NCBI RefSeq assembly: GCF_030719035.1
Contig: NZ_CP132203.1
Coordinates: forward strand, 1,922,001 to 1,986,000
Reading direction: 5' to 3'
From: Hahella sp. HNIBRBA332
GTDB lineage: Bacteria > Pseudomonadota > Gammaproteobacteria > Pseudomonadales > Oleiphilaceae
DNA length: 64,000 nucleotides
Shown: in pieces, positions 53,032 through 63,537 of the stretch
Position numbering within the stretch: the first letter of the stretch is position 1
How the letters are laid out: every line of letters starts with the position of its first letter
Made by a program: the position numbers and the translations under genes
Notes under the pieces: generated by a model
The model's input: the letters and a program-made list of their open reading frames with translations, nothing else
What the model was told of the DNA's origin: nothing
Database searches by the model: none

Positions 53032-53625
53032 ATGAATCTGAATTTAACCGCAATGCCCACAACAATTGATCTGTTGCATTTGGGACTGGCTGTATTCGCA
53101 ATTATATTTCTGGCGGCGTGGCTGAGCGCCAGAAAAAATGCGCAATCACAGAACGTCGCGGCGCAGCCAGCGCCGCAACCGGTTGAAAAGCCCGCCGAAC
53201 CGGCGCCGGAAGTCAAACCGGAACCCGTTAACCCCTTCAAAGATTCAACTCCGGATTCAGCCCTGCAGTTATTGGCCCTGTTACAACAGAATGCTCGCTT
53301 TATCGATTTCCTGAAAGAAGATCTGGCTGGTTTCAGCGATGCGGACATTGGCGCGGCGGCGCGCGTCGTGCACGAAGGCGGTCAAAAGACCCTGAACGAA
53401 TACTTCACGCTGGCGCCGCTGCGTCAGGAGGAAGAAGAAACCCGCGTCACCCTGCCGGAAGGATTCAATGCATCCGAAGTGCGCTTGACCGGCAATGTCG
53501 CAGGCAAAGCGCCGTTCACCGGCGTATTGGTGCATCGTGGTTGGAAGGCGGTGGACGTGAAGCTGCCGAAACTCGCTAAAGAACATGACGCCGCCATTAT
53601 CGCGCCGGCGGAGGTCGAACTATGA
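53032..53625 (+). CDS. DUF2760 protein, first gene of an Hsp70 pair operon
   Basis: 197 residues. One N-terminal membrane helix (LLHLGLAVFAIIFLAAWLSA), a Pro/Glu-rich linker, and a C-terminal domain (about 75-195) with ALQLLALLQQNARFIDFLKE and GAARVVHEG, typical of DUF2760. It overlaps the first Hsp70 gene by 4 bases (ATGA). The conserved DUF2760-Hsp70-Hsp70 order suggests it anchors or couples these Hsp70s to the membrane; this is inference. RBS TAAGAGAG. Confidence 0.85.
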   Translation: MNLNLTAMPTTIDLLHLGLAVFAIIFLAAWLSARKNAQSQNVAAQPAPQPVEKPAEPAPEVKPEPVNPFKDSTPDSALQLLALLQQNARFIDFLKEDLAGFSDADIGAAARVVHEGGQKTLNEYFTLAPLRQEEEETRVTLPEGFNASEVRLTGNVAGKAPFTGVLVHRGWKAVDVKLPKLAKEHDAAIIAPAEVEL

Positions 53626-55478
53626 GCGATATGAACGCCGATAGATCGCCCCGTTATAGTGTGGGGATCGACCTGGGCACCACCAACTGCGTGCTGTCCT
53701 ACATTGAACTGACCGATGAAAGCGGCCAGGCGCCGGATGAAGACCAACTGCTGCAGGACGTGATGCCTGTGCCGCAATTGACCCGTCCAGGCAGTGTGGA
53801 GGAAAAGAAGCAACTGCCGTCTTTCTTATATCAGCCCCATGAATCCGAACTGGGAGAAGGGGAGTTGGCCCTGCCTTGGGCGGCCAGGGCGGACGCCCTG
53901 GTGGGCGGCGTCGCCCGCGAATTGGGATCGAAAACGCCAATTCGTCTGGTGGCGAGCGCCAAAAGCTGGCTGTGTCACGGTGGCGTTGATTGCCGTTCCG
54001 ACTTTCTTCCACTGAACAGTCCGGAGGAAGTGGCGCGCATTTCTCCTTTGGCGGCGACGATTCGTTATCTGGAACACCTGCGCAACGCCTGGAATCATAA
54101 GCACCCGCACTATCCGCTGAATGAGCAGGACGTGGTGGTGACGGTGCCCGCTTCGTTCGACCCGGCTGCGCGCGATCTCACTGTAGAAGCGGTGAAAGCC
54201 GCCGGTCTTGGCAACCTGACGCTGTTGGAAGAGCCTCAAGCTGCGGTTTATAACTGGATCAAGGCCAGCGGCGGCGCCTGGCGCGATCAGGTGGGCGTTG
54301 GCGACATCCTGCTGGTGGTGGACATCGGCGGCGGCACTACGGATTTGTCCCTGATTGCGGTCACCGAACAGGACGGTGGGCTGGAACTGAATCGCGTCGC
54401 AGTGGGCGAACATATTCTGCTGGGCGGCGACAACATGGACCTGGCCCTGGCTTATCGGGTGAAGAGCAAACTGGCGCAAGAAGGCAAAGAGCTGCAGCCC
54501 TGGCAGATTCAGGCGATTGTACATGGTTGCCGCGACGCTAAAGAGGCATTGCTGTCGGATCAGGACGTCAACGCTGTGCCGATAGTCGTACCCAGCCGAG
54601 GCTCGAAATTGCTGGGCGGCTCCTTGCGCACGGAATTGACTCGGGACGAAGTGCAGCAGACTCTAGTGGAAGGCTTTTTCCCACAAGTCGGCGTCCATGA
54701 ACATCCGAAGCAGCAAATGCGTCGCGCGTTGACCCAAATCAGCCTGCCTTACGCCCAGGATGCTGCAGTCACACGCCATCTGGCGGCGTTTTTGAGTCGT
54801 CAGCACGCCGCCGCCAACGAACTGTTGGCGCAAAACGAAAGCGAATTTATTAAACCCACGGCGGTATTGTTCAATGGCGGCGTGCTTAAAGCGCCCGCTC
54901 TGGCGGAACGTCTGATGAATATCATTAATGGCTGGCTGCGTGACGCCAATGCGCCTTCCGCCCGGTTGTTGCAGGACAGTGACCTCGACCTGGCGGTAGC
55001 CTGCGGGGCGGCTTATTACGGCTACGTGCGCCGTGGACGCGGAGTGCGCATTCGCGGCGGCATCGCCAGCGCCTACTATGTGGGAATCGAGAGCGCCATG
55101 CCGGCGGTGCCGGGTATGGAAGCGCCGATGGAAGCCTTGTGCGTGGCGCCTTTCGGTATGGAAGAAGGTTCGGAAGTGAAGGTGGAGAGCCAGGAACTGG
55201 GCTTGATTGTTGGCGAGCCGGTCCGTTTCAAATTTTTCGGCTCCACCCTGCGTCGCGATGACGAGCCGGGCATGGTGCTGGACGCCTGGGGCCCGGATGA
55301 ACTGGAAGAGTTGCCGGAAATCCAGGCCTCGCTGCCAGCGGAAGGGCGTCGTCCGGGAGAAATCGTGCCGGTGCGTCTGTCGGCGCGGGTCACCGAAGTC
55401 GGCACCCTATGTCTGGAAGCCATTCCCAGAAACGGCGATGCGAGATGGCAGGTTGAGTTCGACGTGCGCGAGGGCTGA
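53622..55478 (+). CDS. Hsp70-family protein (first of pair)
   Basis: 618 residues, DnaK-like actin-fold ATPase. Phosphate 1 motif GIDLGTTNCVLSYIE at the N-terminus, phosphate 2 VVDIGGGTTDLSLIA, and adenosine motif VLFNGGVLKAP (about residue 420). The C-terminal beta domain is short and there is no EEVD-type tail or helical lid, so it is not a canonical DnaK. It ends 2 bases before the second Hsp70 gene. Substrate unknown; it may act as a partner of the second subunit. Confidence 0.88.
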   Translation: MSDMNADRSPRYSVGIDLGTTNCVLSYIELTDESGQAPDEDQLLQDVMPVPQLTRPGSVEEKKQLPSFLYQPHESELGEGELALPWAARADALVGGVARELGSKTPIRLVASAKSWLCHGGVDCRSDFLPLNSPEEVARISPLAATIRYLEHLRNAWNHKHPHYPLNEQDVVVTVPASFDPAARDLTVEAVKAAGLGNLTLLEEPQAAVYNWIKASGGAWRDQVGVGDILLVVDIGGGTTDLSLIAVTEQDGGLELNRVAVGEHILLGGDNMDLALAYRVKSKLAQEGKELQPWQIQAIVHGCRDAKEALLSDQDVNAVPIVVPSRGSKLLGGSLRTELTRDEVQQTLVEGFFPQVGVHEHPKQQMRRALTQISLPYAQDAAVTRHLAAFLSRQHAAANELLAQNESEFIKPTAVLFNGGVLKAPALAERLMNIINGWLRDANAPSARLLQDSDLDLAVACGAAYYGYVRRGRGVRIRGGIASAYYVGIESAMPAVPGMEAPMEALCVAPFGMEEGSEVKVESQELGLIVGEPVRFKFFGSTLRRDDEPGMVLDAWGPDELEELPEIQASLPAEGRRPGEIVPVRLSARVTEVGTLCLEAIPRNGDARWQVEFDVREG

Positions 55479-55480
55479 GA

Positions 55481-58273
55481 GTGAAATATCTGGTAGGGAT
55501 AGATTTGGGCACCACTCACACGGTGGTGGCCTATACGGACATCTCGACAGGAGCGGAAAACGCCGTTCCCAAGTTGTTTGAAATCGAACAGTTGGTGGCG
55601 CCGGGCGAGCTGGCCAAGAAGCCTATGCTGCCGTCTTTCCGCTACCATCCGGCCCCCGGCGAGATTGCGGAGCATCATCTGCAACTGCCATGGCGTCCTC
55701 AGGCGCTGCCCGGCGAGATCGGTCAGGTCGTGATCGGCGAATGGGCGCGTGAGCTGGGCTCCAAGGTCGACGGCCGGCTGGTGGCCAGCGCCAAAAGCTG
55801 GCTGTCCCATCCCCAGGTGGAGCGCACGGCGGATATTCTGCCCTGGGCGGCGGCTGAGGATGTCGTCAAAGTTTCTCCGCTGCTCGCCAGCGCCAGCTAT
55901 CTGCACCACGTCAGACAGGCCTGGAACCGGGAGCATCCGCAGGATCTGCTGGAGCAGCAGGAAGTGGTCATCACGGTGCCGGCGTCTTTTGATGAAGGCG
56001 CCCGCTCCCTCACTCTGGAGGCCGCACGCCTGGCGGGCTTGCCGGACGTGTTGTTATTGGAGGAGCCGCAGGCGGTTGTATACGACTGGTGCGCGCGCAA
56101 CAAAGAGCAGGCGCAATCACTGCTGCAGGACGCCAGACTCTTGCTGGTGTGCGATGTTGGCGGCGGCACCACGGATTTAAGCTTGATCAGCGTGGCGGCC
56201 GGATCCGGCGATCAAGGCGAGCTATCCCTGAATCGCGTCGGGGTGGGCGATCACCTTATGCTGGGCGGAGACAATATCGATCTGGCGCTGGCGCACATAG
56301 CGGAGCAGCGCATCGCCAGCGCGCGTAAACTCAGCGCAGCGGCGCTCTCCCAGCTGATTCAGCAAACCCGAAAAGCCAAAGAATTGTTATTGTCGCCGGA
56401 GGCGCCTGAAACCGCTTCCGTGACGGTGCTGGGCGGCGGCGCCAAGTTGATTGGCGGCGCCAAGAGTTGCGAGCTGACCCGTGAAGAAGCGCACCAGATC
56501 GCTGTAGACGGCTTTTTTCCTCTCTGTGAATTCAGTGAGCGTCCCGCCAAGCGACGCAGCGCAGTCGTGGAGTTTGGCTTGCCCTATGCGCCGGACCCCG
56601 CCGTCAGCAAATACATTGCGGAATTCCTGGCCCGCCATGAGCAGGCCTGCCGACAGGCGTTGAAGACCAGCGAGACGGCGGCGGCAGTACCTGACGTGCT
56701 GTTGCTGAACGGCGGCGTATTCAACAGTCCGTTACTCAGTGAGCGGGCGCGCGCGTTGTTGAGTCAATGGAACGGCGCGCCGGTCAGGCTCCTGGATAAT
56801 GTTCATCCCAATCTGGCGGTGGCTTTCGGCGGAGTGGCCTACGGGCTGGCGCGTAAGGGCGCGCAAATCAAAATTGGCGGCGGTTCGGCCCGCTCTTATT
56901 TTCTGCTTGTGGAGGCGTCCACTGACGTCGCTGCAGATAAGAAATTTGGCGTTTGCTTATTACCCAAGGCGACGGAAGAAGGCGAAGAAATTCGTCTGCA
57001 TGGTCGTAAATTCGCGTTGCGCATCGGACGCCCGGTGCGTTTCCACTTGGCGTCATCGACGAGCGACAAGGCATTCAATGCGGGCGATCTGCAGGAAATG
57101 AACGATGATGACTTCATCTTCCTGCCGCCCATGGTGTCGGCGTTGAGCGCCGATGCGGAGGATAGCGGCGCAGAAGTTGAAGTGGAATTGAGCGCCGTGC
57201 TGACGGAGGCGGGCGCGTTACAAGTCGAGTGCGTGGAGATTGCTGGCGGCGACGCCAACCCGCAACGCTGGCGCCTGGATTTTCAGTTACGCAAACAGAC
57301 TCCGATGGAAGACAGCGGCGCGCAACTGCCCGCCAGATTCGCCGAAGCGGCGAGCAAGATCGAAGCGGCCTACAGCCCCAACAAAAAAGGCGGCGACTCC
57401 ATCAAAACGCTGCGCAATGATCTGGAAAAACTGCTCGGCAAGCGCGACCAGTGGGATATGCCCACGCTGCGCGCCATTTTTGACAAGTTTTTGGAAGGCG
57501 CCAAAAACCGCCGTCGTTCCGCGGCTCATGAACGTATCTGGCTCAATTTCGCCGGATACTGCCTGCGTCCCGGTTTCGGCGATCCCCTGGATGACTGGCG
57601 GGTGCAGCAAGTCTGGAAAATGTATCAGCAAGGCCTGCAATTCGATAAGGAAGGGCAGTTGTGGAGCGAATGGTGGACCTTCTGGCGTCGCGTCGCTGGT
57701 GGACTCAACAGCGAGCAGCAACAGCGTGTGTACAAAGATGCGGCGGTCTACATTAATCCGGCCGCATTGCGTAGCCGCAAGCTGGTGGCTACGCCGGCGT
57801 TCAAGTCCTACGAGGACATGGTGCGATTGGCGGCGGCGCTGGAGCGCTTGCCGGTGGAAACCAAAGTAGAAGTCGCCAAATGGCTGCTGCAGCGTCTGCA
57901 GAAACCCAGCGAACCTGTTGCAAGCTGGTGGGCGCTTGGACGGATCGCTTCGCGGCAGCCTTTCCATGGCAGCGCCCACAATGTCGTTCCTGCGGAAACG
58001 GTGTCCGGCTGGCTGCCGCAGTTGCTCAAACAAGACTGGAAAAAGAACCAGGAAGCGGCCTTCTCTACAGTGATGTTGTCGCGCATGAGCGGTGATCGCG
58101 TACGGGATTTGTCGGAAGCGGACCGTAGCGCGGTGGTCGCGGCGCTGAAAGCCGCCAAGGCTCCGGCGGTCTGGGTCGATATGGTGTCGCAGGTGGTGGA
58201 GCTGGATGAGGCGGAAACCAAGCGCGTATTCGGCGAGGCGTTGCCCTCCGGGCTTAAGTTGTTGGCTGAATAA
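55481..58273 (+). CDS. Hsp70-family protein with large C-terminal extension (second of pair)
   Basis: 930 residues. An Hsp70 ATPase domain with GIDLGTTHTVVAY, VCDVGGGTTDLSLIS and LLNGGVFNSP, then a beta region similar to the partner's. After about 600 an extra ~300-residue helical region (KIEAAYSPNKKGGDSIKTLR, RRSAAHERIWLNFAGYCLRP) of the DUF3731 type. The extension is absent from the first Hsp70. GTG start at 55481, right after the upstream stop. The two Hsp70s and DUF2760 form one operon; a heterodimer is a plausible model. Confidence 0.88.
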   Translation: MKYLVGIDLGTTHTVVAYTDISTGAENAVPKLFEIEQLVAPGELAKKPMLPSFRYHPAPGEIAEHHLQLPWRPQALPGEIGQVVIGEWARELGSKVDGRLVASAKSWLSHPQVERTADILPWAAAEDVVKVSPLLASASYLHHVRQAWNREHPQDLLEQQEVVITVPASFDEGARSLTLEAARLAGLPDVLLLEEPQAVVYDWCARNKEQAQSLLQDARLLLVCDVGGGTTDLSLISVAAGSGDQGELSLNRVGVGDHLMLGGDNIDLALAHIAEQRIASARKLSAAALSQLIQQTRKAKELLLSPEAPETASVTVLGGGAKLIGGAKSCELTREEAHQIAVDGFFPLCEFSERPAKRRSAVVEFGLPYAPDPAVSKYIAEFLARHEQACRQALKTSETAAAVPDVLLLNGGVFNSPLLSERARALLSQWNGAPVRLLDNVHPNLAVAFGGVAYGLARKGAQIKIGGGSARSYFLLVEASTDVAADKKFGVCLLPKATEEGEEIRLHGRKFALRIGRPVRFHLASSTSDKAFNAGDLQEMNDDDFIFLPPMVSALSADAEDSGAEVEVELSAVLTEAGALQVECVEIAGGDANPQRWRLDFQLRKQTPMEDSGAQLPARFAEAASKIEAAYSPNKKGGDSIKTLRNDLEKLLGKRDQWDMPTLRAIFDKFLEGAKNRRRSAAHERIWLNFAGYCLRPGFGDPLDDWRVQQVWKMYQQGLQFDKEGQLWSEWWTFWRRVAGGLNSEQQQRVYKDAAVYINPAALRSRKLVATPAFKSYEDMVRLAAALERLPVETKVEVAKWLLQRLQKPSEPVASWWALGRIASRQPFHGSAHNVVPAETVSGWLPQLLKQDWKKNQEAAFSTVMLSRMSGDRVRDLSEADRSAVVAALKAAKAPAVWVDMVSQVVELDEAETKRVFGEALPSGLKLLAE

Positions 58274-58732
58274 TCGGCGGCGCAACTCAGATAGCGTCGC
58301 CTGCATACGAAGGAGTAGAAAAAAACCGAGGCGCCCACCCTGGCTCATTAACGCCTCGGTCGCTGGGAGGCTCTCCTGCGATCGCAGACGCCAGGAGCAG
58401 CCGCCGTAAGCGGAAAGGGGGAGTCAGAAACGGGGTAATCGTTTCTGAAACCGCTGTCGGACAGGAATAGTATCCCCGGAGCGCCAGAATACTTCTGTGT
58501 AAAATTGCGCTTTTATTCCGCTGAATATCCCCATTACGTCTTTATCAGCTTTTGCTAACCCCGCATTTTTCCCAAATCCCGGTTTTTCTGCTTTAATTCA
58601 TAGAAATACTCCTTCCAGAATCCATCGCAGTTCGTGTTTTACGACGGGTCCTCCGTGCGGAATACGATCGGGATACTGACCGAAGCTCCGTTTGACGGCG
58701 TAAGTCGTCTCCACTCACCAAAAGGAAGAGCT
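58274..58732. other. Intergenic with a terminator-like hairpin
   Basis: 459 bases between the Hsp70 stop and EF-G. A hairpin ACCGAGGCG/CGCCTCGGT (58325-58360) with an upstream A-run lies just after the Hsp70 gene and probably ends that operon. The AT-rich 58490-58620 part should hold the EF-G promoter. Confidence 0.5.
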
Positions 58733-60787
58733 ATGGCGCAGTACAGCACAGAAAACATCCGCAATATCGCGCTTTTGGGACACGTCGGTTGCGGCAAGAC
58801 GACTTTATTGGAAGCGCTCCTGGTTAAGTCGGGAGAAATCCCCAGCGCCGGCAGTGTTGAGAAGGGCGCAACCCTCAGCGATTTCGACCCCCAGGAAAAA
58901 GAACTGGGGCATTCCCTCTACACCTCTGTATGCAGCCTGGATTACGACGCGGCGCATATTAACTTCATCGATACTCCCGGCTATCCCGATTTTCTCGGAC
59001 GGGCATTGAGCATATTGCCCGCGGTGGACTCCGCCGCGCTGGTGATCAATGCGCAGGCGGGCGTGGAAATGGTGACGGAGCGCCTGATGGCGGCGGTAAA
59101 AAAGCGCGAGCTTTGCCGCATGATTATCATCAATAAGATAGACACGAACGACATCGACTTCGCCCAACTCATGGAAAGCATTTGCGAGGCGTTTGGTCCT
59201 GAATGTTTGCCGATCAACCTGCCGGCGGAATCCGGTCATGCGGTGGTGGATTGCTATTTCACGCCGGACGAAAGTCGCGCCACGGACTTTTCATCCGTGG
59301 AGAAAGCGCACAGCGCGCTGGTGGATCAAGTCGTGGAGGTGGATGAGAAGTTGATGGAAGTGTATCTGGAACAGGGGCAGGAACTCAGTCCGGAGCAGTT
59401 GCACGACCCCTTCGAACAAGCTTTACGGGAAGGGCATCTGATTCCCGTCTGTTTCGTATCGGCGCAAACCGGCGCGGGCGTGGAGGAGCTATTGAAGGTC
59501 ATTTCCCATCTGATGCCGACGCCTCTGGAAGGCAATCCGCCGCAATTTTTGAAAGGCGAGGGCGCGGAGGCCAGGAAAGTGACAGTGGAGCCGGACCCGG
59601 GAAAGCACGCCATCGCACACGTGTTTAAAGTCGCCGTGGACCCTTACGTGGGCAAGTTGGGCGTGTTTCGGATTCACCAGGGACGCATCTCCCCGAACTC
59701 GCAAATGTATGTGGGCGACGCCCGTAAGCCTTTCAAAGTGGCCCATCTATTGAAGCTGCAGGGCAAGAAAACCCGGGAGACCGCCTATGGCGTGCCGGGA
59801 GATATTTGCGCCGTTGCGAAGGTGGATGATATTGAGTTCGACTCCGTGCTGCATGATTCGACGGATGAAGAGCAATACCACCTGAAGTCCATCGACTTTC
59901 CGCCACCGATCTGCGGCATCGCCATTGAACCGGTGCGCAGAGGGGATGAGCAAAAATTGTCTGATGCATTACAGAAGGTTTGCGCGGAAGATCCCAGCCT
60001 GAAACTGGAACACCGCGCCTCGCTGAATGAAACCGTGATGTATGGGGTCAGCGATCTCCATCTGCGCGTGGTGCTGCAGCGCATGAAACAGCAATTCAAC
60101 GTGGAGGTGGTCACCCATCCGCCCTCCATTGCTTACAAAGAAACTATCTCCAAGCCTGCGGAAGGGCACTATCGGCACAAAAAACAAACCGGCGGGGCGG
60201 GGCAGTTTGGCGAGGTCTATCTGCGGGTGGAGCCTTTGGAGCGCGGGCAGGGCTTTGAATTCGAAAACAAAGTGGTGGGTGGCTCCATCCCGTCCCAATA
60301 CATTCCCGGCGTGGAAAAAGGCGTGCGACAGGTGCTGGAAAGCGGCGCCATCGCCGGTTTTCCCTTGCAGGACCTGCGAGTGACGGTGTACGACGGCAAG
60401 CATCACTCGGTGGACTCCAAGGAGATCGCCTTCGTCACCGCCGGCAAGAAAGCCTTTCTGGATGCGGTGACCAAAGCACAACCCGTGGTGTTGGAGCCTA
60501 TGGTGAGGCTCAAAGTGACCGCGCCGGCGGCCAGCGTTGGGGATATTACCGGAGATATTTCCGGCTCCCGGGGCATGGTGACGGGCAGCAATGCTCTTAG
60601 TCGTAATCGGGCCGCAGTGTCGGCGTTGATTCCGTTGGCGGAGCTGGATAACTATCAGTCGAAACTGAAATCCATGACCGGGGGCGAGGGCGCCTATACG
60701 CTGGAGTTCAGCCATTACGACTATGCGCCGCCTAAACTACAGCATGAGTTAATGGATCGCTACAAACAAAAACAAAGCGGCGGATGA
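58733..60787 (+). CDS. fusA2: Elongation factor G-like GTPase (EF-G paralogue)
   Basis: 684 residues, EF-G/EF-2-type translational GTPase: P-loop GHVGCGKTTLL, DTPGYPDF (G3), INKID (G4), domain II near 320-400, and domain IV with the QTGGAGQFGEV segment and SRGMVTGSN. It is the fusA2-type paralogue found outside the str operon; its specific role (recycling or stress) is not clear from sequence. The start is the ATG at 58733 with AAAGGAAGAG; an upstream in-frame start at 58634 has no support. Monocistronic. Confidence 0.9.
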   Translation: MAQYSTENIRNIALLGHVGCGKTTLLEALLVKSGEIPSAGSVEKGATLSDFDPQEKELGHSLYTSVCSLDYDAAHINFIDTPGYPDFLGRALSILPAVDSAALVINAQAGVEMVTERLMAAVKKRELCRMIIINKIDTNDIDFAQLMESICEAFGPECLPINLPAESGHAVVDCYFTPDESRATDFSSVEKAHSALVDQVVEVDEKLMEVYLEQGQELSPEQLHDPFEQALREGHLIPVCFVSAQTGAGVEELLKVISHLMPTPLEGNPPQFLKGEGAEARKVTVEPDPGKHAIAHVFKVAVDPYVGKLGVFRIHQGRISPNSQMYVGDARKPFKVAHLLKLQGKKTRETAYGVPGDICAVAKVDDIEFDSVLHDSTDEEQYHLKSIDFPPPICGIAIEPVRRGDEQKLSDALQKVCAEDPSLKLEHRASLNETVMYGVSDLHLRVVLQRMKQQFNVEVVTHPPSIAYKETISKPAEGHYRHKKQTGGAGQFGEVYLRVEPLERGQGFEFENKVVGGSIPSQYIPGVEKGVRQVLESGAIAGFPLQDLRVTVYDGKHHSVDSKEIAFVTAGKKAFLDAVTKAQPVVLEPMVRLKVTAPAASVGDITGDISGSRGMVTGSNALSRNRAAVSALIPLAELDNYQSKLKSMTGGEGAYTLEFSHYDYAPPKLQHELMDRYKQKQSGG

Positions 60788-60796
60788 GCCGCCTCA

Positions 60797-60811
60797 CAGG
60801 CGTTTCGCCTG
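60797..60811 (+). terminator. Small hairpin after EF-G
   Basis: CAGGCG-TTT-CGCCTG, ten bases after the stop; preceded by a second small GGCGG/CCGCC hairpin that includes the stop codon. No T-run. Confidence 0.35.
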
Positions 60812-60914
60812 AGTTGGATGTGTCATTCCGGCGGCGACGCTGCAAGCGGCCTTGAAATCCATGGCCGCAGGGCTATCTTTTGGATAAGGGCTAACGGGAA
60901 TCAGAGTCTCTTTC

Positions 60915-63443
60915 ATGACGACTATCTTGCAAGCTGATGGATTCGAGGATTGCGCCACGATCGAGGATCTCTCTGAGTTCACGGTCTTAATTGTCGACGA
61001 CTCACCTCTCAATCTGGATGTAGCGGTGGCTTGCCTGGAAAGCCGGGGCTACCGCACGCTGTCCGCCGAAAATGGCATGCAGGCGCTGCAAATCGCTGCG
61101 CAAAACCAGCCCTCCCTCATTCTTCTGGACGTAATGATGCCGGAAATGAATGGGTTCGAAACCTGCCGCAAGCTGAAGAAGCTGGCTGGGTGTGACGATA
61201 TTCCAGTGATTTTCATGACTGCGCTCAGTGACGTTAAAAGCAAAAAGGCGGGCTTTGACGCCGGCGGCGTGGATTATGTCACCAAGCCGTTTCAAGTGGA
61301 GGAGCTGGCGGCGCGGGTGCACACTCATATCGCACTGAAAGTCGCCTATCAGCATTTGAAAGACAGTGAGCAACGCTACCGCAAGTTAGTGGAGACCACG
61401 CCCGACGCCATCCTTGTGGAGAGCGAAGAGGGGATCGTGTTTCTCAACTCCGCGGCGGTGAACATGCTCCGAGCGGATAACCCGGACAAACTGCTGGGCG
61501 GCGCGTTATTGGACTTCGTCACGGACGATCAGAAAGAATACGCGGCGATGCAGCTAAAACAGGCTTGTTCGGTGGACAGAAGCGCCGGCCCGCCGGAAGT
61601 CATGCTGCTACGGCAGCTTACCGGGGGGCGTGTGGAGGTGGAGGTTAACTGCATTCCCATTACCTATCATCGCTCGCCTTCCCATATGTATGTGCTGCGT
61701 GACATCACTGAACGTCGGCGTCAGGAGGCGGCGATTGAGTTTCAGGCTACTCACGACGCGTTAACCGGTCTGCCGAACCGTAGCCTGTTTCTGGATAGAG
61801 TGACGCAGTCGATCAATCACGCGCAACGTAATGAGTCCCGCTTGGCGCTGATTTTTATCGACCTGGATAAATTCAAACTGATTAATGACACACTGGGGCA
61901 TAACGCCGGGGACGAGCTGCTAAGGATCATGTCGAAGCGCTTGCAGGAATGCACCCGCAACTGCGACACCCTGGCCAGGTTCGGCGGCGACGAGTTCGTT
62001 TTACTGGTGGATAACCTGGAAAGCGAAGGGGATTTGACCCACCTGGCCGCGCGTCTGATCAGCTCCGTCAGCGCGCCGGTATTACTGCTGGGGCAAAGCC
62101 ATTCCATTACCTGCAGTCTGGGCATCAGCAGCTTTCCGGAAGACGGCGACAACGTGGAAGTACTATTGCGTCATGCGGATATCGCCATGTATCGGGCCAA
62201 GGAGTCCGGACGCAATGCCTATCAGTTCTTCACCCATCAGATGCAGGACCGCCTCAACGAGCGCCTGAAGCTGGAAAGCAGCTTGAAACAGGCCCTGGAA
62301 AATGACGAATTCGTATTACATTACCAGCCTCAGGTGGACCTGAGTACAGGCAAGATCATTGGACTCGAGGCCCTGATCCGCTGGCAGTCGCCCACCTTAG
62401 GTCTGGTGCCGCCGGGAGACTTTATCCCCGCTGCGGAAGAGGGGCGTTTGATCTCCGCCATTGGCGAGTGGGTCATCTTCGCCGTCTGTAAACGTCTGCA
62501 AAGCTGGCGACGGCAAGGGCTGAAGATCGTGCCGGTGGCGATCAATATCTCGGCTTTACAGTTTATGGAGCAAAAAACCGAGGAATTGGTGAAGCAGGCT
62601 TTGAATAAATACATGGTGGAGCCGAAGTATCTGGAGCTGGAGCTGACGGAGTCTCTCTCCATGCTGGATCCGGTTACCTCCATCTCCCTTATGCAGCGGC
62701 TCAAGGATATCGGCGTGTCCTTGTCCATTGACGACTTTGGCACCGGCTATTCCAATCTCAGTTATCTGAAGCGCTTTCCCGTCAACAAGCTGAAAATAGA
62801 TAAGTCCTTTGTGTCAGGTCTGACTAATAACCCTGACGATTACTCCATCGTCAAAGCCATTATCCGCATGTCCCAGAGCCTGGGGTTGAAAACCATTGCG
62901 GAAGGCGCGGAGACGGCGGGCCAGATAGCGCTGTTGGCGGCGGAAAGCTGCGATGCGATTCAGGGCTTTTACTTCAGCCGTCCGCTGCCGGAGGCGGAGA
63001 TTTACGCCATGCTGAAAGAGCGCCCGCGGCTGGACATCAGCGAATTCGGTCGCAACAGGGACAGGGGCGCGGTGCTGGTGGTGGACGATGACGCCAACAT
63101 CTTGCGCAGCATCAAGCGCATTCTGCGTGATGAGGCCTACGAAGTGCTGGTGGCTAGCAATACGGAAGATGCCTATGAAGTGCTCGCACGGCGCGAAGTG
63201 GCGGTAATCGTTTCAGATTTGCAGATGCCAGGAGAAAGCGGCGTGCAGTTTTTCTCCAAAATCAAAACCATGCATCCGCGTTCACTGCGAATTCTGCTTA
63301 CAGGACACGGCTCGTCGGAAAGTCTGGAGCGAGCGATCAACCAGGGGGAAATATACCGCTATATCTCCAAGCCCTGGGACAATACGCATTTGCTGGAAAC
63401 TCTTGCCGCGGCGTTCAAACAATACGAAAAAGGCGCCGGATGA
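60915..63443 (+). CDS. REC-PAS-GGDEF-EAL-REC cyclic-di-GMP protein
   Basis: 842 residues, soluble. N-terminal receiver (about 22-145, phospho-acceptor in LLDVMMPEMNG), PAS (about 150-265), GGDEF with intact FGGDEF, EAL with LEALIRWQ and the downstream TESLS and DDFGTGYSNL blocks, and a second receiver at the C-terminus (VVDDDANILRSIKR, SDLQMPGESG, KPWD) of the RpfG/RcsC-like type. Both catalytic domains look intact, so synthesis and hydrolysis of c-di-GMP are both possible. A receiver at each end is unusual. A hairpin (AAGGCG/CGCCTT) overlaps the stop. Confidence 0.9.
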   Translation: MTTILQADGFEDCATIEDLSEFTVLIVDDSPLNLDVAVACLESRGYRTLSAENGMQALQIAAQNQPSLILLDVMMPEMNGFETCRKLKKLAGCDDIPVIFMTALSDVKSKKAGFDAGGVDYVTKPFQVEELAARVHTHIALKVAYQHLKDSEQRYRKLVETTPDAILVESEEGIVFLNSAAVNMLRADNPDKLLGGALLDFVTDDQKEYAAMQLKQACSVDRSAGPPEVMLLRQLTGGRVEVEVNCIPITYHRSPSHMYVLRDITERRRQEAAIEFQATHDALTGLPNRSLFLDRVTQSINHAQRNESRLALIFIDLDKFKLINDTLGHNAGDELLRIMSKRLQECTRNCDTLARFGGDEFVLLVDNLESEGDLTHLAARLISSVSAPVLLLGQSHSITCSLGISSFPEDGDNVEVLLRHADIAMYRAKESGRNAYQFFTHQMQDRLNERLKLESSLKQALENDEFVLHYQPQVDLSTGKIIGLEALIRWQSPTLGLVPPGDFIPAAEEGRLISAIGEWVIFAVCKRLQSWRRQGLKIVPVAINISALQFMEQKTEELVKQALNKYMVEPKYLELELTESLSMLDPVTSISLMQRLKDIGVSLSIDDFGTGYSNLSYLKRFPVNKLKIDKSFVSGLTNNPDDYSIVKAIIRMSQSLGLKTIAEGAETAGQIALLAAESCDAIQGFYFSRPLPEAEIYAMLKERPRLDISEFGRNRDRGAVLVVDDDANILRSIKRILRDEAYEVLVASNTEDAYEVLARREVAVIVSDLQMPGESGVQFFSKIKTMHPRSLRILLTGHGSSESLERAINQGEIYRYISKPWDNTHLLETLAAAFKQYEKGAG

Positions 63444-63537
63444 CGCCTTGATCTTGTCCGTTTCCCTGCCTGACTCTGATCTTCGATCTACTTCCTGTTT
63501 TAACTTTTTCCGGCGCGATGTCTTTGCTGAGGCGCGT

